From NCBI GenBank assembly GCA_963796915.1, contig CAWCNI010000002.1, forward strand, positions 744,001-808,000: DNA of 64,000 nucleotides. Reading direction: 5' to 3'. A model generated the notes under the pieces. That model did no database searches and was not told where the DNA came from. It was given only the letters and a program-made list of their open reading frames with translations. This DNA comes from JAENWD01 sp963796915. GTDB lineage: Bacteria; Acidobacteriota; Vicinamibacteria; Vicinamibacterales; JAENWD01. Positions 25,645-36,974 of the stretch are shown here, one piece after another; the first letter of the stretch is position 1; every line of letters starts with the position of its first letter. The position numbers and the translations under genes are program-made.

Positions 25645-27729
25645 GTGACAACCGACGACGCTCCCCCCGCCGGCGACAACCCCCGCCGCCCGTCAGCCCG
25701 GGCGATTGCGGGCCTCGCCACCAGCCTGTTCCTGATTCACGCCGCGCGCTACCTGTATTTCTTCGTCGACGATGAGGCGATTCCGTTCGTGTACGCAAGG
25801 AATCTGCTGCGCGGCCGGGGACTGGTCTACACCTCGCTCGAGGGGCGCGTCGAAGGCTACTCCGATTCCCTTGCCCTGGTCGCCGACACGATTCTCCTGG
25901 CGCTCGCACGGCTGACGGGTGCGCCGATACTCTCGGTGCTGGCTGCAGCGAAGCTGATCTCGCTGGCAGCCGGCGCCACACTCGTCTGGACGATCACGCG
26001 CCGCCTCGCCGGGCGCTATCAGCCGGCTGCTGCCACGGCCGGCATCGCGTTTGTGGTCCTGGCCGGCCCGCTTGCCGTGTGGAGCTGCTCGGCGCTGGAA
26101 GCCGTCTCCGTCGCCCTGCTCGTGGCGATGCTCGCGCTCGCGTTGCAGGAGCAGCAGCCGCGCCGCGCCTGCATTGCGGCGGTGCTCCTCGTGCTGCTTC
26201 GCATCGACGGCTTTGTCTACGTGGGGGCGGCGGTGCTGGCGACGCTCGGAAGTGATCCACGAGAACGATTCGCGCTCGCGCGGCGAGTGGCGGTGGTGTC
26301 GCTGGTGGCCCTGCTGCTCCTCACGTGCGCCAGATTCTGGTACTTCGGGGCCGTCCTGCCAGCCCCCATAGAGACCAAGATTCTGTACAAACTCCTACCG
26401 CACGCCCACTTGCTGATCAAGCGGCCGGTGGTGAGCTACATTCAGCAGTTCGCCTCCCTGTACGGGTGGGGCTTCCTGCTCCTGGCCTTCGCCGGTGCCG
26501 CCCTGCCGCGACCAGTGGCACGCTCCTCGGCCGTGCTGCTGAATGCGCTCATCCTGCTCGTCTACGTATCCGTCGTCGGCGACTGGATGTTCGGGCTCCG
26601 GTTCTTCGTGCCGATCCTGCCGCTGATGGCCTTTGTCGTCGCCGAGGCGGCGGAACGAGTGCTGCGACGATCCCGTCGGCTGGGACTTGGCGTCTCAGCC
26701 CTGGTCGTGGCATGGCTCGTTGTTGTGGCCGTCAACTTTTCCACTGAGTACGCGCAGGTCGAGAAGCGCGACAACTTTCTGACGACCCCCAGCCTGGATC
26801 CCGCGCGATTCTTCGCGCCGTACTGGAGCATCTACTCGGAGCTTCGCGACAAGGTGCAGCCGGGGACTGTCATTGCCGACAACCAGGCCGGCTTCGTGCC
26901 GTTCATGCTGGACGCGGAGAACCTCGACGACCTCGGCATCTGCTCCAGCATTTTTGCCAGGATGCCGACGCGCGATGTGGCGTTCACAGAGGTGGGCCGC
27001 TTTGTCCCGTTCACGAACAAAGACGTGATCACGGCCGGCCAGGCATATCTGCTCGCCAGGCATCCCGCGTTCATCGTCGAACGCGAAGATCTGCTTCGGC
27101 CGGCAAACAACGAATTGATTCCGTCAGAGATATTGGCGGGAGCATATCAACTGGCGTTCAGGGACACCGTTCGCAACGCGGTGGCGTTTGTCCCGACCGC
27201 TCGCGACGTGTCCGCCTATCGGCGCGAAAGCCGCCTCTACCTCGAGAACGTGGCGCACGTGTCGCATCTGGCGAAGGTGTCTGAAAACGGCGTCGTATTA
27301 CCGGTGGAGCAGTACAGGCCTGGGATCGGGTTTCTTCACGGAGGCCGGCACGAAGTGATCGTCAACGGCACCTACTACCTGGAGCTCCGCTTCGACACGG
27401 GGCTGGTGCCGGTGCACGAGCTTCACATTGAGTCGATGCGGTCGACGGACACGGTGACTATTGCCCTGACGCTCTCGAACGACGCCGGAACGCCCCTGCA
27501 CGAAGAGCGACTGGTCCTGGCGGCTCGCACCGTGGGCGGACTCCACGTCGTCCTCGAATCGCCAGTGGCGGCCTCACGGGCGATACTGGAAATCGACGGT
27601 CCCGCCGGACGCACGACTGCGGTCATGATCGAGGACCTTCGCGTTCAGGCACAGCCGTTGCCACTGCAGCAATACGTCGCGACGCAGATCCTGCCGGCGC
27701 TGAGGCCGCCCCACGTCGCGCCTCAGTGA
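25645..27729 (+). CDS. GT-C family membrane glycosyltransferase, AftB-like
   Basis: A 694-residue protein starting at GTG. The N-terminal part has about 9-10 membrane helices and the GT-C signature loop VDDEAIPFVYARNLLRGRG (Asp42-Asp43) with GRVEGYSDSLA, the pattern DD..I..RYARNL.G.GLV...VEGYS found in arabinofuranosyltransferase AftB and relatives. About residues 400-690 form an extracytoplasmic domain. Such enzymes transfer sugars from polyprenyl-phosphate donors to envelope glycans. It ends 7 bases into the convergent SGNH gene. The exact donor and acceptor are unknown. Confidence 0.8.
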   Translation: MTTDDAPPAGDNPRRPSARAIAGLATSLFLIHAARYLYFFVDDEAIPFVYARNLLRGRGLVYTSLEGRVEGYSDSLALVADTILLALARLTGAPILSVLAAAKLISLAAGATLVWTITRRLAGRYQPAAATAGIAFVVLAGPLAVWSCSALEAVSVALLVAMLALALQEQQPRRACIAAVLLVLLRIDGFVYVGAAVLATLGSDPRERFALARRVAVVSLVALLLLTCARFWYFGAVLPAPIETKILYKLLPHAHLLIKRPVVSYIQQFASLYGWGFLLLAFAGAALPRPVARSSAVLLNALILLVYVSVVGDWMFGLRFFVPILPLMAFVVAEAAERVLRRSRRLGLGVSALVVAWLVVVAVNFSTEYAQVEKRDNFLTTPSLDPARFFAPYWSIYSELRDKVQPGTVIADNQAGFVPFMLDAENLDDLGICSSIFARMPTRDVAFTEVGRFVPFTNKDVITAGQAYLLARHPAFIVEREDLLRPANNELIPSEILAGAYQLAFRDTVRNAVAFVPTARDVSAYRRESRLYLENVAHVSHLAKVSENGVVLPVEQYRPGIGFLHGGRHEVIVNGTYYLELRFDTGLVPVHELHIESMRSTDTVTIALTLSNDAGTPLHEERLVLAARTVGGLHVVLESPVAASRAILEIDGPAGRTTAVMIEDLRVQAQPLPLQQYVATQILPALRPPHVAPQ

Positions 27730-28706
27730 CTGGCGTCGACGATGCAGCGGCTCACGACGTCGGCCATGAAGCGATCGCCGTCCGGTGTGAAGTGGATGCC
27801 GTCGTGTCTGAGCCACGCCTGGCGCGCCGGCCCGGCGTCTTCGGCAGCCTTCGCGGCATCGCACAGGTAGGCTCCAGCCGTTGTGGCGGCTCCCCGTGTG
27901 GCCTCCACGTACTGGCGGTGGAGTGGCACCAGGTCGGCCAGGTGCTTCAGATGCCGTGCTGACAGATAGGCGGGCTCCTGGCCCACCGCATGGTTCGTCG
28001 GAGCTGTCACCAGGATGACCTTGATCCCTGCCGCCGTGGACGCCCGCACGATCTCGACCAGATTTTCCCGATAGCGGGCGAGTGGCACTCGTCGCCCGGG
28101 CTCAGGATCCCGATGGGCCCGCACGCCATCGCGCGCCTTCAGCCACGCCTGGACGACTCGAAAATGCTGCGCCGCCCACAACTCGACGCGACCCGGATGC
28201 GTGTCGCTGTCTGGCGGACCCATGGCATCCCAGTGATCGTTCCAGCCGTACTCGACAATCAGGACGCGCGGCTTGAGCGCGAGGACGTCGCGGGATAACT
28301 GTGCACGTCCCTGTTCGCTGGACCAGCCCGGCACACTCAGCTTCGTGCCCGTCGCCAGCGACGGCGCAGTCCTGGCGAGCGCTTCCATGACCAGGCCGGG
28401 GTAGTGACTGAACTCGACGCACGAGTCGCCGATGAAGATGACCGCCGGATGATTGGCGGCGGCCAGCCTCAATCGTTCCGCGTAGTCCTTCGTCACCCAG
28501 AGCAGGTCCGGGTCCTGCTGGAACTCGTTGACGATGGCCTGTGGCTCCGGCCATCCGAACTGGACCTCGGGAAACGGCTGGTAGTGGAAGTGGCGCACCC
28601 GCAGCACGATCTCGGTGAGTCCAAGCGCGCAGACGACGCCGAGCAGGAGCAGGAGGGCCAGCGCGCCGCCCAGGACTGCGCGTCGTGGAGGCGTCGCAGC
28701 CGACAT
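27723..28706 (-). CDS. membrane-anchored SGNH/GDSL hydrolase
   Basis: A 327-residue protein; the start at 28706 overlaps the DUF5989 stop by ATGA. One N-terminal membrane helix (residues 10-30) is followed by an SGNH fold: block I FIGDSCVEFS (Ser95), VEYGWNDHWDA (Asn block), VILVTAPTNH and block V DGIHFTPDGDRF with the catalytic Asp/His. It is the last gene of the four-gene carbamoyltransferase cassette. Such proteins often add or remove acyl groups on glycans; here it may tailor the carbamoylated product. Confidence 0.85.
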   Translation of the reverse strand: MSAATPPRRAVLGGALALLLLLGVVCALGLTEIVLRVRHFHYQPFPEVQFGWPEPQAIVNEFQQDPDLLWVTKDYAERLRLAAANHPAVIFIGDSCVEFSHYPGLVMEALARTAPSLATGTKLSVPGWSSEQGRAQLSRDVLALKPRVLIVEYGWNDHWDAMGPPDSDTHPGRVELWAAQHFRVVQAWLKARDGVRAHRDPEPGRRVPLARYRENLVEIVRASTAAGIKVILVTAPTNHAVGQEPAYLSARHLKHLADLVPLHRQYVEATRGAATTAGAYLCDAAKAAEDAGPARQAWLRHDGIHFTPDGDRFMADVVSRCIVDASH

Positions 28707-28885
28707 CAAAAGAGCGTGTAGATAAACGGCGCGATGCCTGTCGCCTCGCCGACCAGCAGGAGGACCGCGACCAGCAGGAGCGTCACGACAAACGGCGTCA
28801 GCCACCAGAGCCGGCGAGCCCAGAGAAATCGGAACAGCTCGCCGATCGTGCTGGCGCCTCCGGCAACATTGCGCGCGGCCTTCAT
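28706..28885 (-). CDS. DUF5989 family small membrane protein (SxtK-like)
   Basis: A 59-residue protein with an amphipathic start (ARNVAGGASTIGELFRFLWA) and one membrane helix (PFVVTLLLVAVLLLVGEA) ending APFIYTLF. The C-terminal block APFIY is shared with the second copy at 50027-50239. Such proteins are regularly found directly after NodU/SxtI-type carbamoyltransferases; I recall the saxitoxin gene order sxtI-J-K as similar. It is coupled on both sides by ATGA overlaps. Function unknown, perhaps membrane docking of the enzyme. Confidence 0.82.
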   Translation of the reverse strand: MKAARNVAGGASTIGELFRFLWARRLWWLTPFVVTLLLVAVLLLVGEATGIAPFIYTLF

Positions 28886-30675
28886 TTCCGCTCCTGTGCG
28901 TCCTTGAACACGATGGTCTCGCCGAGGACAAGCGCGTCCATGCCGCTGCGCTGAAACGTGCTCAACGCTTCCGCGGGAGTATTCACGATCGGCTCTCCAC
29001 GCAGGTTGAAACTGGTATTGAGGAGCACCGGCACGCCAGTCGCCTGGCCGACGGCCTCGATGAGCCGATGGTAGCGCGGATTGGTCTCGCGGTCGACGGT
29101 CTGCAGGCGGGCCGATCCGTCCACATGCGTCACCGCCGGAATAGCGGATTTCGCCTCGTCGCGCACGGGCGTCACGACGAGCATGAAGCGAGTCGTCAAC
29201 TGCGCCTGCTGGCCCGGCAGCTCGAAGTATTTCGCTGCGTGCTCGGCCGGCACTGACGGCGCAAAGGGTCGATAGGGCTCGCGGAACTTGATCTTGGTAT
29301 TGACGATGTCCTTCATTTCCGCTCGGCGGGGACTCGCCAGGATGCTGCGATTGCCAAGCGATCGCGGCCCCCACTCGAAGCGTCCCTGCGACCAGCCGAC
29401 GACGCGGTCGTGGGTCAGGAGGTCGGCGACGCGCTCGATCAGCTGATCCTCGTGGCTGGCGGTCGTCGACGTCAGGCCGCTCGCGGTGACGGCGTCGCGG
29501 ATGGCGCCTTCACCGTGCGCCTGGCCCCAGTACGCGTGGTCCATCACGAATCGGCCGGGTTCATTCAACAGAACCCGCGACGCGTAGAGCGCCGCGCCCA
29601 CGGCCGCGCCGCTGTCGCCGGCAGCCGGCTGCACGTAGAGCCGTTCGACGCCGGCCTCGCGGAGGATGCGGCCGTTGGCCACGCTGTTGAGCGCCACCCC
29701 GCCCGCCATGCACAGCGACGTCGAGTTGGCACGGCGACAGGCCGCTTTTGCCAGCGTCACGACCAGCTCCTCAGTCACTGCCTGCACGCTGGCGGCGATG
29801 TCTGCGTAGTGCTGATTGTCGGCTTCGAGCGCGTCGAAGTCTGATGGACGCTCGCCGAAGTAGGGCGGGTATCCGCTCACGCTGGTGAAGAACGGTGTCT
29901 CGGGCGCCCTGGGCGCGCCGAAGAGCGCGACGAACTTGTCGCTGTACGTGCGCGTGGTGGAGTGGTGGAACGTGAAGTAGTCCAGGTCAAGCTCGAAGGC
30001 GCCGTCCTGTGACTGTCTGACGAGCGACCACACCTTGTCGGCGTAGCGGGGCGTGCCATACGGCGCCATCCCCATCACCTTGTACTCGCCCTCGTTCACC
30101 TCGAAGCCGAGAAACGCGGTGAATGCCGAATAGAAGAGTCCCAGGGAATGCGGAAACCGCACCTCTTCGAGCAGACGACAGGACGCCCCTTCCCCCACGC
30201 CAATCGCCGTTGTCGTCCACTCGCCGACGCCATCGACAGTGAGGATCGCGGAGCGATCGAAGGGCGAGCAGAAATAGGCGCTGGCCGCGTGCGAGAGGTG
30301 GTGCGGGATGAACAGGATGCGATCGTCGGGCACGCCCACGCGCTCGCGAATGCGGTTCTTGACCCAGAGCTTGTCGAGCAGCCATGCCGTCATCGCCTGG
30401 CGGAAGACCGTTGCCGATCGCGGCGCCGTCGCGAGCACTGTCGAGAGGATGCGCTCGAACTTCACGAACGGCTTCTCGAAAAAGACGACGTAGTCGAGGT
30501 CCGGCCCGCGCAGCCCGCGTTCGGCGAGGCAGAACGCAATCGCTTTTTCGGGAAAGCCGAAGTCGTGCTTGACGCGAGAGAATCGCTCCTCTTCAGCGGC
30601 AGCCACCAGCAGGCCGTCGCTCACGAGCGCGGCGGCGGCGTCGTGGAAATAGCACGAGAGCCCGAGGACGTTCAT
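28882..30675 (-). CDS. O-carbamoyltransferase (NodU/CmcH/SxtI family)
   Basis: A 597-residue enzyme starting MNVLGLSCYFHDAAA at 30675 (ATGA overlap with the upstream small gene). The Kae1-like N-terminal domain has IPHHLSHAASA (metal-binding His125-His130 region), LTVDGVGEW and VNEGEYKVMGMAPYG, then GGVALNSVANGRIL. The C-terminal domain has RFEWGPRSLGNRSILA, REPYRPFAPSV, LLNTSFNLRGEPIVNTP. The family makes carbamoyl-adenylate from carbamoyl phosphate and ATP and moves the carbamoyl group to a hydroxyl of a sugar or natural product. All landmarks are intact. The acceptor is unknown; the nearby GT-C and SGNH proteins suggest an envelope or exported glycan. Confidence 0.94.
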   Translation of the reverse strand: MNVLGLSCYFHDAAAALVSDGLLVAAAEEERFSRVKHDFGFPEKAIAFCLAERGLRGPDLDYVVFFEKPFVKFERILSTVLATAPRSATVFRQAMTAWLLDKLWVKNRIRERVGVPDDRILFIPHHLSHAASAYFCSPFDRSAILTVDGVGEWTTTAIGVGEGASCRLLEEVRFPHSLGLFYSAFTAFLGFEVNEGEYKVMGMAPYGTPRYADKVWSLVRQSQDGAFELDLDYFTFHHSTTRTYSDKFVALFGAPRAPETPFFTSVSGYPPYFGERPSDFDALEADNQHYADIAASVQAVTEELVVTLAKAACRRANSTSLCMAGGVALNSVANGRILREAGVERLYVQPAAGDSGAAVGAALYASRVLLNEPGRFVMDHAYWGQAHGEGAIRDAVTASGLTSTTASHEDQLIERVADLLTHDRVVGWSQGRFEWGPRSLGNRSILASPRRAEMKDIVNTKIKFREPYRPFAPSVPAEHAAKYFELPGQQAQLTTRFMLVVTPVRDEAKSAIPAVTHVDGSARLQTVDRETNPRYHRLIEAVGQATGVPVLLNTSFNLRGEPIVNTPAEALSTFQRSGMDALVLGETIVFKDAQERK

Positions 30676-30908
30676 CAGAATTGACGGTGCGCAGAGTCGA
30701 GATCGTCGGGCGGGCGTTCGATCTCGCGCCACCCGGCCGACCGCAGCACCGCGCGTCCGGTACCGAACAGCTTGCCTACAGAGGCCACTGGCACGACGAC
30801 CAGGACATAGAGAAGGAAGAGGAGGACGTGAGACTGGACGACCGCGGCGCGATGCGCGAATCGCCGCCAACGCTGCCAGGCCTTCTGCCAGGGAGACAAG
30901 GGCGCCAA
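30675..30908 (-). CDS. small membrane protein of the carbamoyltransferase cassette
   Basis: A 77-residue protein with a helical start (WQKAWQRWRRFAHRAAVVQS), one membrane helix (VLLFLLYVLVVVPVASV) and a polar tail ending DDLDSAHRQF. It is coupled to the carbamoyltransferase by ATGA. Short proteins of this look (FAHRAG..QS..LL..YFVVV.P..) often accompany carbamoyltransferase-DUF5989 pairs, but I know no function. First gene of the cassette; its promoter should lie in the 128-base gap 30909-31036. Confidence 0.65.
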   Translation of the reverse strand: MAPLSPWQKAWQRWRRFAHRAAVVQSHVLLFLLYVLVVVPVASVGKLFGTGRAVLRSAGWREIERPPDDLDSAHRQF

Positions 30909-31036
30909 TATAGCACTCCCGCCAACCGCGCCTCAGGTCCCCGTAGAGTTCGCCATGGCCAGGCGTTGCCGTTTCTCTCCGTAGGCGCGGTCGTCTTCAG
31001 GCCTCAGCGCGAGGTCGTCCTTGGCATCGGACGCGC

Positions 31037-33127
31037 TCAGGCGGCGCTTTTGTTACCGCTCGTCACCAGCGCGGTGGCGGCTTCTGCCGGGACCGGCATC
31101 GAGAACAGGTAGCCCTGGCCGTAGTCACATCCGAGACTTGTCAGGTGATCGAGCTGGGACTGGGTCTCGACGCCCTCGGCGATCACATCGAGGCCAAGGT
31201 TGTGAGCCAGGTTCACGATCGCACGGACGATCTCGGAGCGATCGCCCTTTTCGTCCATCTCGCGCACGAACGAGCGGTCGATCTTCAACGAATTCAGCGG
31301 AAACCGGTGCACGTAGCTCAAAGACGAGTAGCCGGTCCCGAAGTCGTCGATCGCCAACTGCGTGCCGAGCTGTTTCAGCTCCGCCAGCACTGCGCTCACC
31401 ACGTCCGTGCTCTCCATGATCGTGGTTTCAGTGATCTCGAGCGTGAGGCACGATGGCGGCAGGCCGGTCTCTGCGAGAATGCGCGTGATGCCGTCGGTCA
31501 GGTTCGCCTGGCTGAACTGCTTGGGTGACAGGTTCACGCTGATCGTCATCGACTCCGGTGCGTCGCACTGCACCTGCCAGTGCCGCAGCTGCTCGCACGC
31601 GACGCGGACCACCCACCAGCCCAGCGGCACGATGAGCGTCGTCTCCTCGGCCACGCCGATGAACTCCTCCGGCAGAATCAGGCCACGCTCGGGATGCTGC
31701 CAGCGCACCAGCGCCTCGAACCCGGTAATCTGCCGGCTGGCGAGCGAGACGATCGGCTGGTAGTAGAGCACGAACTCCGCACGCTCGACCGCGCGGCGAA
31801 GGTCTGTCTCGAGCTGCAGGCGCGCGACGGCGCGATCCCTCATCTCGCGGTCGAACACCTCACTGCGGGCACCGCCGCGCGACTTCGCCCTGTACATCGC
31901 CGTGTCGGCGTCGCGAAGAACGGCTTCCGGCGACTGATAGGCGGTCGCGCTCGTCGTGATTCCGATGCTGGCGGTCGTGAAGACTTCCTGGCCGTTCAAC
32001 GTGAACGCGTGAGAGAGCGCCTCCTGCAGACGCTCGGCCACGCGAAGCGCGTCGCTGACGTCGCCGATGTCTTCGAGCAGCACAGTGAACTCGTCACCGC
32101 CGAGCCGCGCAATCGTGTGATCCATCTGAAGCCGCGCCACCGTGTCGCTCGATCGCAGGCTGTTCTCGAGGCGTCGTGCAATCGCGACGATCAACTCGTC
32201 GCCGACGACGTGCCCGAGGCTGTCGTTGATGACCTTGAAGCGATCCAGATCGAGGAACAGCACCGCGAACATGTACTTCTCGTGGCGCCGCGCCCGTTCG
32301 ATCGACGAGGCCAGCCGATCGATGAAGAGAATCCTGTTCGGCAGCCCCGTCAGGGCGTCTGCGACCTTGCCTTCAGTGATATCTGTCTGCGATCCCGCCA
32401 TCCTGGAGGCCGTGCCCGTCTGGTCGCGGACGACGAGGCCGCGGCTGCGCATCCAGCGGTAACCGCCGTTGCGGTGCAGCATGCGGTGTTCCGTTTCGAA
32501 ATGCCCGACCCGTCCGTCGATGTGTGCGGCCAGCGAAGCCCTGACGTGACCGGCTTCCTCCGCGTGGATGCGGTTGAACCACTCGGCGGGGACGTTCGCA
32601 ATCTCATGTTCCTCCCAGCCGAGCATCTCCTTCCATCGCGGTGAGAAATACATGACATCGGTCTTCAGGTTCCAGTCCCAAAGACCGTCGTTCGCGCCGC
32701 GTACGGCCAGCGCGTAGCGCTCCTCGCTTTCCCGTAGCGCCGCCTCGGCCTGGCGACGACCCAGCTGGGTCTCGATACGCGCCATGGTCACGGCGAAGTC
32801 GATCGGCTTGGTCACGTAGTCGTTCGCTCCGGCATTCAGTGCCGCGACGACGTCGTGGCTCTCGTGACGCGCCGTCACCATGATGACGGGGAGCTCGGCC
32901 GCCGAGTGCGTCTGACGGATGATCTGCAGCACCTCGAGACCGCCCAGACCGGGCATTTCGATATCGAGGAGAATCAGCACGAAGCTGCGAGCCGCCAGCA
33001 GCTCGAGCGCCTGCTGGCCATCGACGGCGACCACGACGTCGTAGCCGTGCCGCTGCAGCCGGCGTGACAACAGGTCCCGGTTCATCTCGTTGTCGTCGAC
33101 AACGAGAATCGCGTGCGCGTCGCTCAC
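31037..33127 (-). CDS. response regulator with PAS, GGDEF and EAL domains
   Basis: A 696-residue c-di-GMP signalling protein. Receiver domain 1-120 (Asp55 in LILLDIEMPG, Lys107 in YVTKPID), PAS with PAC about 130-252 (YALAVRGANDGLWDWNLKT), GGDEF 253-425 (active-site RLGGDEF, GGDEF at 343-347) and EAL 440-690 (FEALVRWQHP, Glu471; NLSPKQFSQ; EITETTIM; AIDDFGTGYSSL). Both catalytic motifs are intact, so it could make and break c-di-GMP. It overlaps the single-domain response regulator by ATGA and is the last gene of the five-gene operon, the likely output. Confidence 0.95.
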   Translation of the reverse strand: MSDAHAILVVDDNEMNRDLLSRRLQRHGYDVVVAVDGQQALELLAARSFVLILLDIEMPGLGGLEVLQIIRQTHSAAELPVIMVTARHESHDVVAALNAGANDYVTKPIDFAVTMARIETQLGRRQAEAALRESEERYALAVRGANDGLWDWNLKTDVMYFSPRWKEMLGWEEHEIANVPAEWFNRIHAEEAGHVRASLAAHIDGRVGHFETEHRMLHRNGGYRWMRSRGLVVRDQTGTASRMAGSQTDITEGKVADALTGLPNRILFIDRLASSIERARRHEKYMFAVLFLDLDRFKVINDSLGHVVGDELIVAIARRLENSLRSSDTVARLQMDHTIARLGGDEFTVLLEDIGDVSDALRVAERLQEALSHAFTLNGQEVFTTASIGITTSATAYQSPEAVLRDADTAMYRAKSRGGARSEVFDREMRDRAVARLQLETDLRRAVERAEFVLYYQPIVSLASRQITGFEALVRWQHPERGLILPEEFIGVAEETTLIVPLGWWVVRVACEQLRHWQVQCDAPESMTISVNLSPKQFSQANLTDGITRILAETGLPPSCLTLEITETTIMESTDVVSAVLAELKQLGTQLAIDDFGTGYSSLSYVHRFPLNSLKIDRSFVREMDEKGDRSEIVRAIVNLAHNLGLDVIAEGVETQSQLDHLTSLGCDYGQGYLFSMPVPAEAATALVTSGNKSAA

Positions 33128-33506
33128 GATGCCCGCTCCCTGGCCAGAATCGCCGTCATCTTCTGCAGGAGCCGGGCGAAGTCGATCGGCTTGGTGTCGT
33201 AGTCATCGCAGCCCGCCTGGAGGGCCTTCTCGCGATCGCTGACCATCGCGTGCGCCGTCAGGGCGATCACCGGGATCCCGCTGGTGGCGGGGTCCTGCTT
33301 GAGATGCCGCGTCGCTTCCCAGCCGTCGATCTCGGGCAGGCTCATGTCCATCAGCACGAGATCCGGCGATTCGGCGCGCGCCGCGGCAATACCGCGCGGA
33401 CCGTCGACCGCCAGGATCACGCGATAGCCCGCACGCTCGAGACGGCGGGACAGCATGTCCCGGTTCATCTCGTTGTCTTCGACCAGGAGGATCGTCGGCA
33501 CTGGAC

Positions 33507-33510
<4 letters not shown>
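33124..33510 (-). CDS. single-domain response regulator (CheY-like)
   Basis: A 128-residue receiver with the acidic pocket VEDNEMNRD, phospho-acceptor Asp55 in LVLMDMSLPEIDGW, Thr in VIALTAHAM and Lys in DDYDTKPID. There is no output domain. ATGA overlaps on both sides join it to the hybrid kinase and the GGDEF-EAL protein. It probably shuttles phosphate between them. Confidence 0.92.
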
Positions 33511-36380
<2,870 letters not shown>

Positions 36381-36384
<4 letters not shown>

Positions 36385-36971
36385 CCTCGAACCACCTGGG
36401 CAAGGTTCAGCATCTTCGAGCTGATCGTCAGCCGGGCGCGGCGCGCCGCCGCGAGGTTGATTTCGAACCCGACCTTGTCGTCCCTGACGGTGAACGCGAT
36501 CGTTCCTCCCCGGCTCACCGTCTCGGACTGGTCGCCGACGATCAGAACGGGTTGTGTGCCGACGCGCCGCACCAGATCGCCGAAACGTGCAGACTCTGCC
36601 TGACTGACAAACAGGATGTGACACCGCCTGACGTCGTCAGTGATCTTGAAGCGCTCGACGACGATGGGCCGGTTGTTGACGCGCTTGTCCTGCACCATCC
36701 GGTCGAGTGCCACCCCGAAGGGATCGGCGCCCACGACGCCGATGACGATGGGCGTTGAGGCCGTGGCGAACGTGTCGCGCGGCCACTCGACGAACATGGC
36801 GAAGTTGTAGAGGTAAGCGGCCTTGATCAGATATTCGGGCGATTGCGGCGCCCCGTCGGCGCTCGAGGCCTCAGTCCGCAGGCCGGTCGCCAGGGCGAGG
36901 ACGAGGGCCAGCAGGCAGGCGACTGCGCGCCGGCCGACGGTGCTGCGCCTCTGGGTGCGGCATCGCGACAT
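36381..36971 (-). CDS. YfiR family periplasmic protein (DUF4154)
   Basis: A 196-residue protein with a signal peptide (ACLLALVLALATGL). YfiR core: YLIKAAYLYNFAMFVEWP, IVIGVVGADPFG, CHILFVSQAESARF, QPVLIVGDQSETVSRGGTIA, KVGFEINLAAARRARLTIS. In Pseudomonas, YfiR binds the periplasmic part of the diguanylate cyclase YfiN. Here it lies 3 bases after a TonB receptor and overlaps a CHASE8 kinase, so it probably relays an outer-membrane or redox signal to that kinase. Confidence 0.9.
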
Positions 36972-36974
36972 CGC

